A model generated the notes under the pieces. That model saw only the letters and a list, made by a program, of their open reading frames with translations. It did not search any database and was not told the origin of the DNA. The position numbers and the translations under genes were made by a program. DNA of 64,000 nt from Paraburkholderia bryophila (GTDB taxonomy: Bacteria > Pseudomonadota > Gammaproteobacteria > Burkholderiales > Burkholderiaceae): the NCBI RefSeq assembly GCF_003269035.1, contig NZ_QLTK01000026.1, positions 42,529 to 106,528 of the forward strand, read 5' to 3'. The first letter of the stretch is position 1. Each line of letters opens with the position of its first letter. Of the stretch, positions 53,969-64,000 are shown piece by piece.

Positions 53969-54808
53969 ATGAAACTTGCCAAGCCTTTGTTCGCGCCGCA
54001 TACGTCGATCGTGGAGCGCGTGTGGTATTTCGCGCTGCGCGCAATGGCCGTGCTGACGCTGCTGTATCTGATTCTGCCGGTGCTGGCGATCGTGCCGCTG
54101 TCGTTTTCGTCGAGCACGTTTCTGGTCTATCCGATCCCGGGCTGGTCGTTGCGCTGGTACCAGAACCTGCTCGCGTCCGACGAATGGCGCACGGCTGCCA
54201 AAAACAGCTTCATCGTGGCGCCGTCGGCGACGGTGGTCGCGACGGTGCTCGGCACCCTGGCGGCGATCGGTTTGACCAAGGCGAACTTTCGCGGCAAAGG
54301 GCTGCTGATGGCGATCCTGATCTCGCCGATGATCGTGCCCGTGGTGGTGGTCGGCGTCGGCATGTACCTGTTCTTCGCGCCGCTTGGGTTGGCCAATACC
54401 TATATCGGGCTGATTCTTGCGCACGCGTCGCTCGGCGTTCCCTTTGTCGTCACGACGGTCGCGGCCACGTTGCAGGGGTTCAATTACAACCTGGTGCGTG
54501 CCAGTTTGTCGCTGGGCGCGAATCCGGTGAAGACGTTCTTTCGCATTACGTTGCCGGTGATCGCGCCGGGCGTTATTTCGGGCGCGCTGTTCGCGTTCGC
54601 GACATCGTTCGATGAAGTCGTTGTCACGTTATTCCTCGCCGGCGCGGACCAGACCACGCTGCCGCGCCAGATGTTCACCGGTATCCGCGAGAACATCAGC
54701 CCCACCATTGCGGCGCTGGCAACGATTCTGATCGTGTTTTCGACAGGTCTTCTGCTGGCGCTCGAATGGTTGCGAGGTCGCAATGCCGCACGCGCGGTCA
54801 AGGCCTGA
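53969..54808 (+). CDS. ABC transporter permease 2 (PotC-like)
   Basis: Inner-membrane permease of 279 aa with six hydrophobic segments. N-terminal VERVWYFALRAMAVLTLLYLILPVLAIVPLSF (in part) and the family marker SFSSSTFLVYPIPGWSLRWY are typical of PotC. The EAA loop is NLVRASLSLGANPVKTFFRITLP. It begins 15 bp after the first permease and ends the importer operon. It pairs with permease 1 to form the channel. Confidence 0.92.
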   Translation: MKLAKPLFAPHTSIVERVWYFALRAMAVLTLLYLILPVLAIVPLSFSSSTFLVYPIPGWSLRWYQNLLASDEWRTAAKNSFIVAPSATVVATVLGTLAAIGLTKANFRGKGLLMAILISPMIVPVVVVGVGMYLFFAPLGLANTYIGLILAHASLGVPFVVTTVAATLQGFNYNLVRASLSLGANPVKTFFRITLPVIAPGVISGALFAFATSFDEVVVTLFLAGADQTTLPRQMFTGIRENISPTIAALATILIVFSTGLLLALEWLRGRNAARAVKA

Positions 54809-54840
54809 GGTTCACGATCGACATTGCCGTAATAGATACT

Positions 54841-54922
54841 TAAGTTTCCTTACATTCTGCAAAGTTCCGAACCGTTTCTAAGATTGTTCCCATTCCCCGT
54901 GGGTTTGCGTCTGTTCATACTC
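54841..54922 (+). promoter_or_regulatory. Candidate promoter region of the OmpA-like lipoprotein gene
   Basis: Two box-like elements, TAAGTTTCCTTA (54841-54852) and TAAGATTGTTCCCA (54879-54892), precede a -10-like CATACT (54917-54922). Counting 17 bp back gives a poor -35 at 54894-54899, which the second box abuts. The same layout occurs at the fimbrial promoter (1395-1437). The start codon is at 54963. Confidence 0.35.
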
Positions 54923-54962
54923 TGAGCCCTCTTCAGGAAAATGCGCTCGACGTAGACAGTCA

Positions 54963-56027
54963 ATGAAACTCCAGCTAACGATGCTTGTCTGCGCGCTGAG
55001 CTTAACGGCTTGCGCAGACCGTGCTGCGCGTGAGCGGCTAGGCATCGAAGACACCTCCGTGCTGAGAACAGGCATTGGCGCCACGCAGGACGAACCTGCG
55101 GGCGCCGCCAACTCGCAATGGCTCAACGCCTATGCGCCGATCGCGAACAGCCGGGGCGCCGCGATAGCGTCGTTGCAGGATCGCCTCAATCGGGTGCCCG
55201 TCAGCAGTAACCGCTATTTTCACGCGAAGGCGCAATGCTGGCTGGACGCCGCTCAACAAGCGCGTGATCAATGGGGTTTCGTCGAGGAGGCGATCGGCCA
55301 GGCTGCAATGATCACGATGGGCATTGAGCGCGATACACCTTTATCTGCCGCGAATCCCGCGTTGCGCACGGTGTCCACGGTGCGCCCTGATTTGTGGGCG
55401 ATCGTCAACGCGATCAAGACTGATCCAGCGCTTGCGCAATGTCCACAAGCGCAGCCGCCACTGGCATGCGCCGAAGTCGAACTGATGCAAGCGGGGCATG
55501 ACGCGTGGATACGTAGCTTTGCCAACGCAGAGAAGCGCTTGCCTGACGTCAAAGACAATCTGCGCAAATCGGCTGAAACAGCGCTGCAATGTCAGCAGGG
55601 CATGTCGGCGGCGGTGCCTGCATCGGTGCCTGCGTTGGCTTTGCCGGCAAGCGCGCCGCACACATTCACGCTGCGGATGGATTCGCTGTTCCGCTTCAAC
55701 GGCACCTCGCTATTGCCGGCCGGCCGGCGCCAGCTCGACTCAGTTGTGAGCGCACTTGAAAGCGCGCCCGCCGCTCACGCATTGGAAGTCACCGGCTATG
55801 CAGACCGACTTGGCGGCGCGGCCCATAACCAGTGGTTGTCGATGCAACGTGCGCAAACGGTCGAGCAGTATCTGCGCGCGCATGGTGTGACATTGCCGAT
55901 TGCCGCGCGTGGTCGAGGTAGTGCGAATCAGCGGGTCGAGTGCCATCAAACCAGGCAGGACGCTTTGGTGCAATGTCTCGCGCCGAATCGCCGTGTAGAG
56001 ATAGAACTAGTGGGTGCGGCATCTTAG
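54963..56027 (+). CDS. OmpA-family lipoprotein
   Basis: Predicted outer-membrane lipoprotein of 354 aa. The signal peptide ends in the lipobox LTAC with Cys17 as the lipidated residue. The middle (about 40-215) is helical and contains four further Cys that could form disulfides; no family was recognised there. The C-terminal 115 residues form an OmpA-like peptidoglycan-binding domain (LFRFNGTSLLPAGRRQLD, VTGYADRLGGAAHNQWLSMQRA, then PNRRVEI). It opens the 55-58.8 kb group and may have its own promoter. A role in envelope anchoring or as the input side of the following regulator genes is possible. Confidence 0.88.
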   Translation: MKLQLTMLVCALSLTACADRAARERLGIEDTSVLRTGIGATQDEPAGAANSQWLNAYAPIANSRGAAIASLQDRLNRVPVSSNRYFHAKAQCWLDAAQQARDQWGFVEEAIGQAAMITMGIERDTPLSAANPALRTVSTVRPDLWAIVNAIKTDPALAQCPQAQPPLACAEVELMQAGHDAWIRSFANAEKRLPDVKDNLRKSAETALQCQQGMSAAVPASVPALALPASAPHTFTLRMDSLFRFNGTSLLPAGRRQLDSVVSALESAPAAHALEVTGYADRLGGAAHNQWLSMQRAQTVEQYLRAHGVTLPIAARGRGSANQRVECHQTRQDALVQCLAPNRRVEIELVGAAS

Positions 56028-56217
56028 CGCGTGCTTCTGACGAGCGTGTCTTTATGCGCGACGCAGCCACTCGCGTGCGTGGGTGCTTTAGTACCTGCCG
56101 GTCCGCTATTTTCCATCTTCGAAACAAGCGAAAGCGCCGCGCGAGTTAATGCTTCGTCAGATCGGGATGTATCAACGATTTGTACGGCAAAGGATACTTT
56201 GAAAAGGAAAGAAAATC

Positions 56218-56853
56218 ATGTCAACTATTCTGGTTATCGATGATCACCCGGCATTTCGAATGGTCATCAAAATGCAACTCATGCAATTGCTCGGTATCGA
56301 AGAAGTCATTGAAGCCGACAATGGACAAACTGCGGTCGAACTTGCTCGGCAATGCACGCCGAAACTCGCCATATTGGACCTGGACATTCCGCGCATCAGC
56401 GGGCTCGATGTGATCCCGCGTCTGAAGCTTGCACATCCGGCAATCCGTGTGCTGGTTTTGTCCGGACACGATCCCGCCATTTTCGCGCCGCGCGCGATGC
56501 GCTCCGGCGTCCACGGCTTCGTGGCCAAATCGCAGGAAATGAAAGAGATTTTGCGCGGCGTGGAAGCGGTATTGGCGGGTTATACGGTCTTCCCGGTGAA
56601 TGCCAACGGCGCGGGCATCGTGCCCGCCGCCGGCGTGGGCGGTGAGGAAGACAGGATCAGTCAGTTGTCGGACAAGGAACTGGTGATTCTTCAAATGCTC
56701 GCGAAGGGCTTGTCGAATAAAGCGATTGGCGACGCGTTATTCATGAGCGACAAAACCGTCAGCACATACAAGAGCCGCATTCAGGAAAAACTCGGGCTCT
56801 CATCGTTGGCGGCACTCGTCGAGTTCGCTTCGTTGCACAGACTGATCGATTGA
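56218..56853 (+). CDS. NarL/FixJ-family response regulator (BvgA/EvgA-like)
   Basis: Two-domain regulator of 211 aa. The receiver domain (1-120) has the acidic pair Asp8/Asp9, phospho-acceptor Asp54 in AILDLDIPR and Lys105 in GFVAKSQE. The LuxR-type helix-turn-helix (about 147-205) reads LSDKELVILQMLAKGLSNKAIG then SDKTVSTYKSRIQEKLGL (shown in parts). Overall it resembles BvgA and EvgA, which are driven by phosphorelay kinases through an Hpt domain. The next gene, 11 bp on, encodes a stand-alone Hpt protein, but no sensor kinase is in the window. The ribosome site is AAGGAAAG. Confidence 0.92.
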   Translation: MSTILVIDDHPAFRMVIKMQLMQLLGIEEVIEADNGQTAVELARQCTPKLAILDLDIPRISGLDVIPRLKLAHPAIRVLVLSGHDPAIFAPRAMRSGVHGFVAKSQEMKEILRGVEAVLAGYTVFPVNANGAGIVPAAGVGGEEDRISQLSDKELVILQMLAKGLSNKAIGDALFMSDKTVSTYKSRIQEKLGLSSLAALVEFASLHRLID

Positions 56854-56864
56854 GTTGTGTCGCT

Positions 56865-57752
56865 ATGAATAAGATGAGCCCGTCGCATTCTTCTGCGGGT
56901 GTGCCTTGTCGTACGCGGCGCCTGGTTCGCCATGTTTCTGCTGGTCGTGCTTGCCGTGTTGGGTTGACTTTTATCCGTTTTGTGTCGGTATTAGTGTGTC
57001 TTTGTGCATGTGCGTTTGCATTGCTGTGGGTGCTGTCAATGCGCGCCAATGCGCTACCGCTGGGCGACAGCACGGCGAACGGCATGCAAATCGATACGTC
57101 ACGGCTGGGCGCACATGGCGCGGCGAGTCGACCATCCTCGATATGGATTGTCGTGGTACCGGTTGCCGCCGCCCTCGCTGGGGCCTGTCTATTCCGTGTC
57201 GCCCAGCGGCGTGCCGCCCAGAAGGCAAAAAATGCGGCCGATAAACGGCGTATCCATTGCGAACTAGCCCAACCGGCCAGCCGTACCAGTTCGAACGCGC
57301 CGTTTGCGGTCGAGTCGCGGAGTGCGCAGTCGAAAGCGGATCACGCGGAACCACAAGCCCTTGTTCCTTCTAATGTGGCGGTCGAGGGGGACATCGCCGG
57401 CAACGTGTCTTTCGAGCCCTTTGAAGCAAGGTATCTTCAGGCGCTGTCTGAAGAGGGCATCGATCTTCAAACGTTTCTGGCCGGCTGGCGCCATGCAATG
57501 GACGAAGATCTCGCACATCTCAGTGCACTGCGACGCGACGGCGAGCTGGATCGTTTGCGCGGTGTGCTGCATCGGTTGAGCGGGGCAGTCGGCCTTGTCG
57601 GCGCGTGCAGTTTGATGGAAGCGCTGCGGCACACGAGTGTCGCGCCACCGGCGCATAACGTTAGTTCCATCGACGCGCTGACAATGCGCATGAGGACTTT
57701 GGTCATGCAACTCGAAACCGCGGCCCACGCATACCGGAGTACCCCGCAATGA
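56865..57752 (+). CDS. Membrane-anchored stand-alone Hpt phosphotransfer protein
   Basis: 295-aa protein. Two transmembrane segments (about 33-59 and 93-113) enclose a short periplasmic loop of about 33 residues; the rest is cytoplasmic. After a variable linker, an Hpt helical bundle occupies about 183-290, with phospho-acceptor His236 in VLHRLSGAVGLVGA, where the usual HxLKG is HRLSG. In BvgS/EvgS-type kinases the Hpt is fused to the sensor; here it is separate and bound to the membrane. It is expected to pass phosphate to the preceding response regulator. The ATG at 56865 is chosen over a TTG at 56850. It overlaps the next gene by 4 bp. Confidence 0.8.
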   Translation: MNKMSPSHSSAGVPCRTRRLVRHVSAGRACRVGLTFIRFVSVLVCLCACAFALLWVLSMRANALPLGDSTANGMQIDTSRLGAHGAASRPSSIWIVVVPVAAALAGACLFRVAQRRAAQKAKNAADKRRIHCELAQPASRTSSNAPFAVESRSAQSKADHAEPQALVPSNVAVEGDIAGNVSFEPFEARYLQALSEEGIDLQTFLAGWRHAMDEDLAHLSALRRDGELDRLRGVLHRLSGAVGLVGACSLMEALRHTSVAPPAHNVSSIDALTMRMRTLVMQLETAAHAYRSTPQ

Positions 57753-58846
57753 ACCGACCGTGGGCCTTGATTCAAGGCGACCTGGCGTTGCCGAATGCAC
57801 GGCTGCTCAGCGGGCTGCCTGCGCCTTTCGGCTTGAAGCCGCAACCGGTGCGGACCGCCGCGCAGCAAGAACCTCCATGCGGGGCGCGCGACGGAGTGCA
57901 ACAAGCTATTCGCGACGTGGTGCAACCCCGCATGCCTGTAACACATCGGAATTCCGCTGTGCCGGGAGCAGGGTTTGTCTTTTTCTACAAGATGCCGCCG
58001 CGGCGCGATCATTCGGATCGCTTCGACGCGCAGTTGGCCGAAGCGCGGCGTTACCTCGAAATGGGAAAGGTGCGGCCGCGATCGTCTCGTTCTGACCATG
58101 TGGTCGGAGCGGTCATTTTTCTGAGTTGCAGCATGGCGCTGGCGTGGCTGCTGTCGACCTGTGCGACGCGCGACGCCAACCAGACAACGAGCGTGACGCT
58201 AACACGCCCAGACGTGCCGTCGCAGGGCGGCCCGGGCCCGGGCTTGGGTTCGCCGAAGGCGCAAGTCGCAGCTCGTTCGGCAGACGTGCTCGCGGCCCGA
58301 CTGCCGAAGCCGGGCGCACCGGAGTCCACGGCGCTCGAGGCGAGCCGGCATCGCACGAACGACGCGTCGCCCGCGCTCAACAAGGCGCCCAAAATCGCAC
58401 CCAAAGCCGTACCCAAAGCCGTACCCAAAGCCGTACCCAAAGCCGAGTCGACACGGACCTCGCCCCGCTTCGAGTCGAGCCTGGCCACGCGAGGTTCCCG
58501 CCGCGACCACGAAACGAAGCTCGCCGCCACACCAGCGCGTCGGACCGATATGGCACACCTGACGCAGGCGCAGGTCGATGCGCGTGTTGCCTTGACCCGC
58601 GCGATTCCGTCAGCCATCCGACCGTCCCCATCGCATCAGACCGACTGGACCACGCTAGCCGCGTCCACCCACGACACCGCCGAGCGCAGTGCATTGCTCG
58701 ACTGGGCGGCGCGCCAGCGGCGTGCCAACGTCACGCAGCGCGCCACGGTGCCAGTTTCTGGCGAGACCGACTGGAATGCCAGCATGACCCAGCGCCGGAT
58801 CACCGATAACCCCGGCGCCTTCCAGGCCGACCGTGGGCAGCGGTAA
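57749..58846 (+). CDS. Unrecognised Lys/Pro/Ala-rich single-pass membrane protein
   Basis: 365 aa, no family recognised. It starts at an ATGA overlap with the Hpt gene, so the two are translationally coupled. The first 115 residues are probably cytoplasmic (FVFFYKMPPRRDHSDRFDAQ, LAEARRYLEMGKVRP); one transmembrane segment lies at about 118-137 (VVGAVIFLSCSMALAWLLST). The rest is a likely periplasmic, disordered basic region with a PKAVP-type repeat encoded by five 12-bp units (58388-58447), ending in a Trp/Arg-containing tail. Membrane topology and coupling suggest a partner of the Hpt protein or a peptidoglycan-spanning link to the OmpA-like lipoprotein; both are inference. Confidence 0.7.
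   Translation: MNRPWALIQGDLALPNARLLSGLPAPFGLKPQPVRTAAQQEPPCGARDGVQQAIRDVVQPRMPVTHRNSAVPGAGFVFFYKMPPRRDHSDRFDAQLAEARRYLEMGKVRPRSSRSDHVVGAVIFLSCSMALAWLLSTCATRDANQTTSVTLTRPDVPSQGGPGPGLGSPKAQVAARSADVLAARLPKPGAPESTALEASRHRTNDASPALNKAPKIAPKAVPKAVPKAVPKAESTRTSPRFESSLATRGSRRDHETKLAATPARRTDMAHLTQAQVDARVALTRAIPSAIRPSPSHQTDWTTLAASTHDTAERSALLDWAARQRRANVTQRATVPVSGETDWNASMTQRRITDNPGAFQADRGQR
58388..58447 (+). repeat. Five tandem 12-bp units in the Lys/Pro/Ala-rich gene
   Basis: The unit CCCAAAGCCGTA occurs three times exactly (58400-58435), flanked by two variants. Each encodes Pro-Lys-Ala-Val. The unit keeps frame, so copy-number change would alter only length. Confidence 0.93.
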
Positions 58847-58870
58847 GGGCGTAGCGAAAAAAAACCCGTG

Positions 58871-58900
58871 CATAAAAAAAGCCCGACCAACGGTCGGGCT
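58871..58900 (-). terminator. Terminator of the prpD-acnA transcript
   Basis: A 10-bp perfect stem (58878-58887 with 58891-58900) with a 3-base loop. On the minus strand it is followed by seven T (complement of 58873-58879), so it ends the transcript from acnA about 100 bp after its stop codon. Confidence 0.88.
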
Positions 58901-59002
58901 TCCAAAGTCGGCTGCGTTCTTCCACAGAACGCAGCCCCTGCAAAACAGCGTGGCTGTTTGCGTTGCAGCTAACTCAGCTAAACAGCAGTTTAAGCAGTCA
59001 GC

Positions 59003-61720
<2,718 letters not shown>

Positions 61721-61768
61721 GGTGTTTTCCTTGGTTTGATCGCGGAACTACAGTACTGATTAACTTGA

Positions 61769-63220
61769 CTAGATGACGTACAGATCGACGTACTCGTTGA
61801 CCGGCATGGCTTCGAGCCGTGCCTGATCCAGCGACACGTCGAGAATCGCCAGTTGTTGCCTGACCGGAAAGCGGCGCGCGAGGTTGGTCTTGAACTTCTC
61901 GACCAGCAACGGAATCCCGTCTTCGCGACGACGCTTGTGACCGATCGGGTATTCGACCACGACTTCGTCGAATGACGACCCATCGTTGAATTCGATCGTC
62001 AGTGCATTGGCGATCGAACGCTTCTCCGGATCGTGGTAATCCTTCGTGAACTGCGCGTCTTCGACACAAGCCATTCTGGCGCGCAGCACATCGATTCGCG
62101 CGTCCTGCGCGATCGAATCTTCATAGTCCGCAGCCGTCAGGCGGCCGTGGATCAGCGGCACGGCGATCATGTACTGAATGCAATGATCGCGGTCGGCCGG
62201 GTTATTCAGTGGGCCCTTCTTGTCGATGATGCGCAACGCGGCTTCATGCGTGCGAATCGTGATCCGGCTGATGTCTTCGATGCGTTTGCCGTGCGCCACC
62301 AGTTGCGCATGCAACGTCATGGCCGCTTCCACCGCGGTCTGCGCATGGAATTCTGCCGGAAAAGAAATCTTGAAGAGCACGTTTTCCATCACGTACGAGG
62401 CGTACGGCCGCTGAAACTTGAACGCGTTGCCTTTGAACAGGACGTCGTAGAAGCCCCATGTCGGCGCCGTCAGCACCGACGGATAGCCCATCTCGCCGGT
62501 CCGCGCGATCAGCGCGAGGCGCACCGCGCGCGACGTCGCGTCGCCGGCAGCCCACGATTTGCGCGAGCCCGTATTCGGTGCATGGCGGTAAGTGCGCAGC
62601 GCCTGTCCATCGACCAGCGCCAGCGACACCGCGTTGATCAGCTCGTCGCGCGAGAGGCCGAGCAGTTGCCCGACTACCGCCGTGGACGCCAGCTTGACCA
62701 GCAGGACATGATCGAGCCCGACCTTATTGAAGGCGTTCTCGAGCGCGATACAGCCTTGAATTTCGTGCGCCTTGATCATCGCGATCAACACGTCTTTCAT
62801 GGGCAGCGGCGGCTTGCCCGCTGCGATAGCACTGCGCGACAGCCAGTCGGCCGTGGCCAGAATGCCGCCGAGGTTATCCGACGGATGCCCCCATTCGGCC
62901 GCCAGCCATGTGTCGTTGAAGTCCAGCCAGCGAATCATGGCGCCGATGCTGAACGCGGCCTGAACCGGGTCCAACTGGAACGAGGTGCCCGGCACCCTGG
63001 CGCCGTTGGGGACGATCGTGCCCGGCACGATCGGTCCCATCAGCTTGGTGCAGGCCGGGTAGGTGAGCGCCTCGAGTCCGCAGCCGAGCGTGTCGATCAG
63101 ACAGTGACGCGCGGTTTCCAGCGCCAGTGCGCTGTCGATCGGATAGTCCAGAACGTAATCGACGATATCGGCCAGAACCTGGTCCGGATCGGGTCGTACG
63201 TTGGAAATCGGAGCGGACAT
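61769..63220 (-). CDS. prpD: 2-Methylcitrate dehydratase
   Basis: PrpD of 483 aa, MmgE/PrpD superfamily, which dehydrates 2-methylcitrate in propionate breakdown and can also act on citrate. Marks: DTLGCGLEALTYPACTKL, MIRWLDFNDTWLAAEWGHPSDN (in part; the WLDFND-type active-site region), KSWAAGDATSRAV and FPAEFHAQTAVEAA. The ribosome site AGGAA lies before ATG 63220. It is downstream of a partial prpC and a small secreted protein, and upstream of acnA, which may supply the hydration step. The usual prpB is not seen. Confidence 0.95.
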   Translation of the reverse strand: MSAPISNVRPDPDQVLADIVDYVLDYPIDSALALETARHCLIDTLGCGLEALTYPACTKLMGPIVPGTIVPNGARVPGTSFQLDPVQAAFSIGAMIRWLDFNDTWLAAEWGHPSDNLGGILATADWLSRSAIAAGKPPLPMKDVLIAMIKAHEIQGCIALENAFNKVGLDHVLLVKLASTAVVGQLLGLSRDELINAVSLALVDGQALRTYRHAPNTGSRKSWAAGDATSRAVRLALIARTGEMGYPSVLTAPTWGFYDVLFKGNAFKFQRPYASYVMENVLFKISFPAEFHAQTAVEAAMTLHAQLVAHGKRIEDISRITIRTHEAALRIIDKKGPLNNPADRDHCIQYMIAVPLIHGRLTAADYEDSIAQDARIDVLRARMACVEDAQFTKDYHDPEKRSIANALTIEFNDGSSFDEVVVEYPIGHKRRREDGIPLLVEKFKTNLARRFPVRQQLAILDVSLDQARLEAMPVNEYVDLYVI

Positions 63221-63245
63221 CGGGGAGCGTTCCTGACGACTGGAT

Positions 63246-63755
63246 TTAGTTCGAGTTGTTGATCGCGTTCGACTGCGTCGGCGCCGGTGCGCCCTGGAGC
63301 ATGGCTGCCGTCTTGCATTCGTCGGCCAGACGCGAGCTGTCCTTATCCGAGAACAGCATGGCCTTCGTCGGGATCACGACCAGATCCATACCCGAAGCGG
63401 CGTCGTGGAAGCGGTCTGCGCCCGTGGTGGTCGCTTCGCGCGGCAGGTTGTAATTCTTGTTCGCCCAGTGAACCGTGACGATCTGGTCACGCTTCATGTC
63501 GCCCTTCAGTTCGAAAGCCAGGCCTTCGTTGCACGACCACTTTTCCGCGCCGTCCGGTACCGGATCGACCTTCGCTTCCTTGGCCGGATTGACCTTGCGC
63601 TTGATCAAACGCTTCGGCTGCGGGCGCTTTGCCACCGCTTTCGTGGCGGGCTTCGCGGTCGTGGTGGTCGTCGTTTGCGCGGCGGCGTCAGTCGCGACGG
63701 TCAGCATCGTCGTGGACAGGGCGCCAATCACGGCGGCGATCATCAGCTTTTTCAT
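63246..63755 (-). CDS. Secreted protein resembling MliC-type lysozyme inhibitor
   Basis: 169-aa protein with a signal peptide (residues 1-26, ending AAAQ region). A Thr/Lys/Pro-rich basic linker (about 28-65, KRPQPKRLIKRKVNPAKEAK) leads to a compact domain of about 85 residues with two Cys (WSCNEGLAFELKGDMKRD, then LADECKTAAM). The Cys near the start, the VTVHWANKNYNLPRE strands and the closing Cys recall the MliC fold of lysozyme inhibitors, but the match is loose and judged by eye. It sits within the prpC-prpD-acnA group, 25 bp before prpD, although a metabolic link is not obvious. Confidence 0.7.
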   Translation of the reverse strand: MKKLMIAAVIGALSTTMLTVATDAAAQTTTTTTAKPATKAVAKRPQPKRLIKRKVNPAKEAKVDPVPDGAEKWSCNEGLAFELKGDMKRDQIVTVHWANKNYNLPREATTTGADRFHDAASGMDLVVIPTKAMLFSDKDSSRLADECKTAAMLQGAPAPTQSNAINNSN

Positions 63756-63859
63756 GGAGAAAACCTTTCTATCTAATTTCAGTTGAACAGTGCGCGGGCT
63801 GCCGGTCCAGGCGACCGCGTCGGTGGAACTGCACGCGCCTTAAAAACGCACAGCGGCCG

Positions 63860-64000
63860 CTATTTTCTCCTATTTAGCGGCAGGTACTTCAAATTCTCCG
63901 GACCCGTGTAATTCGCGCTCGGGCGGATGATCTTGTTGTCGATCCGTTGCTCGATGATGTGCGCGCTCCAGCCGGCCGTGCGGGCAATCACGAACAGCGG
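63860..64000 (-). CDS. prpC: 2-Methylcitrate synthase, C-terminal end only
   Basis: The last 46 codons of a citrate synthase-family gene that runs out of the window. The reading (ARTAGWSAHIIEQRIDNKII, then RPSANYTGPE) fits PrpC and differs from GltA, which has a different sequence at this point. The stop codon is at 63860-63862. PrpC condenses propionyl-CoA with oxaloacetate. It is 104 bp upstream of the small secreted protein gene and transcribed in the same direction as prpD and acnA. Confidence 0.88.
   Translation of the reverse strand, partial: PLFVIARTAGWSAHIIEQRIDNKIIRPSANYTGPENLKYLPLNRRK

Overview
The window is a stretch of a GC-rich proteobacterial chromosome. The gene set points to the family Burkholderiaceae, most likely Paraburkholderia or Burkholderia: a split UxaA-type L-fucose pathway, a prpC/prpD/acnA group, an intracellular PHA depolymerase with a cysteine nucleophile, MocR and GcvA-like regulators, and Pat-type acetyltransferase. 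The assignment rests on recognised families, not on a database search. No rRNA, tRNA, CRISPR array, insertion sequence or prophage was seen. All genes look intact except the two cut by the window edges (an MFS transporter at the left, prpC at the right).

Layout. 1-5.7 kb: end of an MFS transporter, then a chaperone-usher fimbrial operon (subunit, chaperone, usher). 6-12 kb: prfC, a LysR-type regulator, a Pat-like acetyltransferase with a degenerate acyl-CoA synthetase part, and an unrecognised 181-aa protein. 12.1-22.2 kb: an IclR regulator divergent from a nine-gene operon that appears to encode an ABC sugar importer and the whole oxidative route from L-fucose to pyruvate plus lactate. 22.3-29.9 kb: PaaI-like thioesterase, a chemoreceptor, cold shock protein, small unknowns, an AGE-family epimerase, MgtC, and a membrane protein containing 14 perfect copies of a hexanucleotide. 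29.6-30.6 kb: a 52-aa gene behind a striking symmetric promoter element and a His-rich secreted protein. 30.8-37.2 kb: 3-hydroxyacyl-CoA dehydrogenase, a hipBA toxin-antitoxin pair with four evenly spaced operators, flavin reductase, cupin, PHA depolymerase, GST. 37.3-48.5 kb: a Cache chemoreceptor, copper ATPase with a CueR-type promoter, PaiB-like protein, a DUF1254 lipoprotein and a 1264-aa AsmA/DUF748 protein. 48.6-54.8 kb: a MocR regulator divergent from a polyamine-type ABC importer. 55-58.8 kb: OmpA-like lipoprotein, NarL/FixJ response regulator, a membrane-anchored stand-alone Hpt protein and a Lys/Pro/Ala-rich membrane protein, with no histidine kinase present. 59-64 kb, minus strand: prpC (partial), a secreted lysozyme-inhibitor-like protein, prpD and acnA.

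How the parts work together. The clearest functional units are the fucose operon with its IclR regulator, the polyamine importer with its MocR regulator, the hipBA module and the prpC-X-prpD-acnA group. Two chemoreceptors 16 kb apart share a flagellar sigma-28 type promoter core, so they probably belong to the motility regulon encoded elsewhere. The best candidate for an undescribed system is the 55-58.8 kb group: a lipoprotein, a regulator and a membrane Hpt relay that must borrow a kinase from elsewhere. A response-regulator-like box sits in the same place next to the lipoprotein promoter and the fimbrial promoter, which hints at a link between the two.
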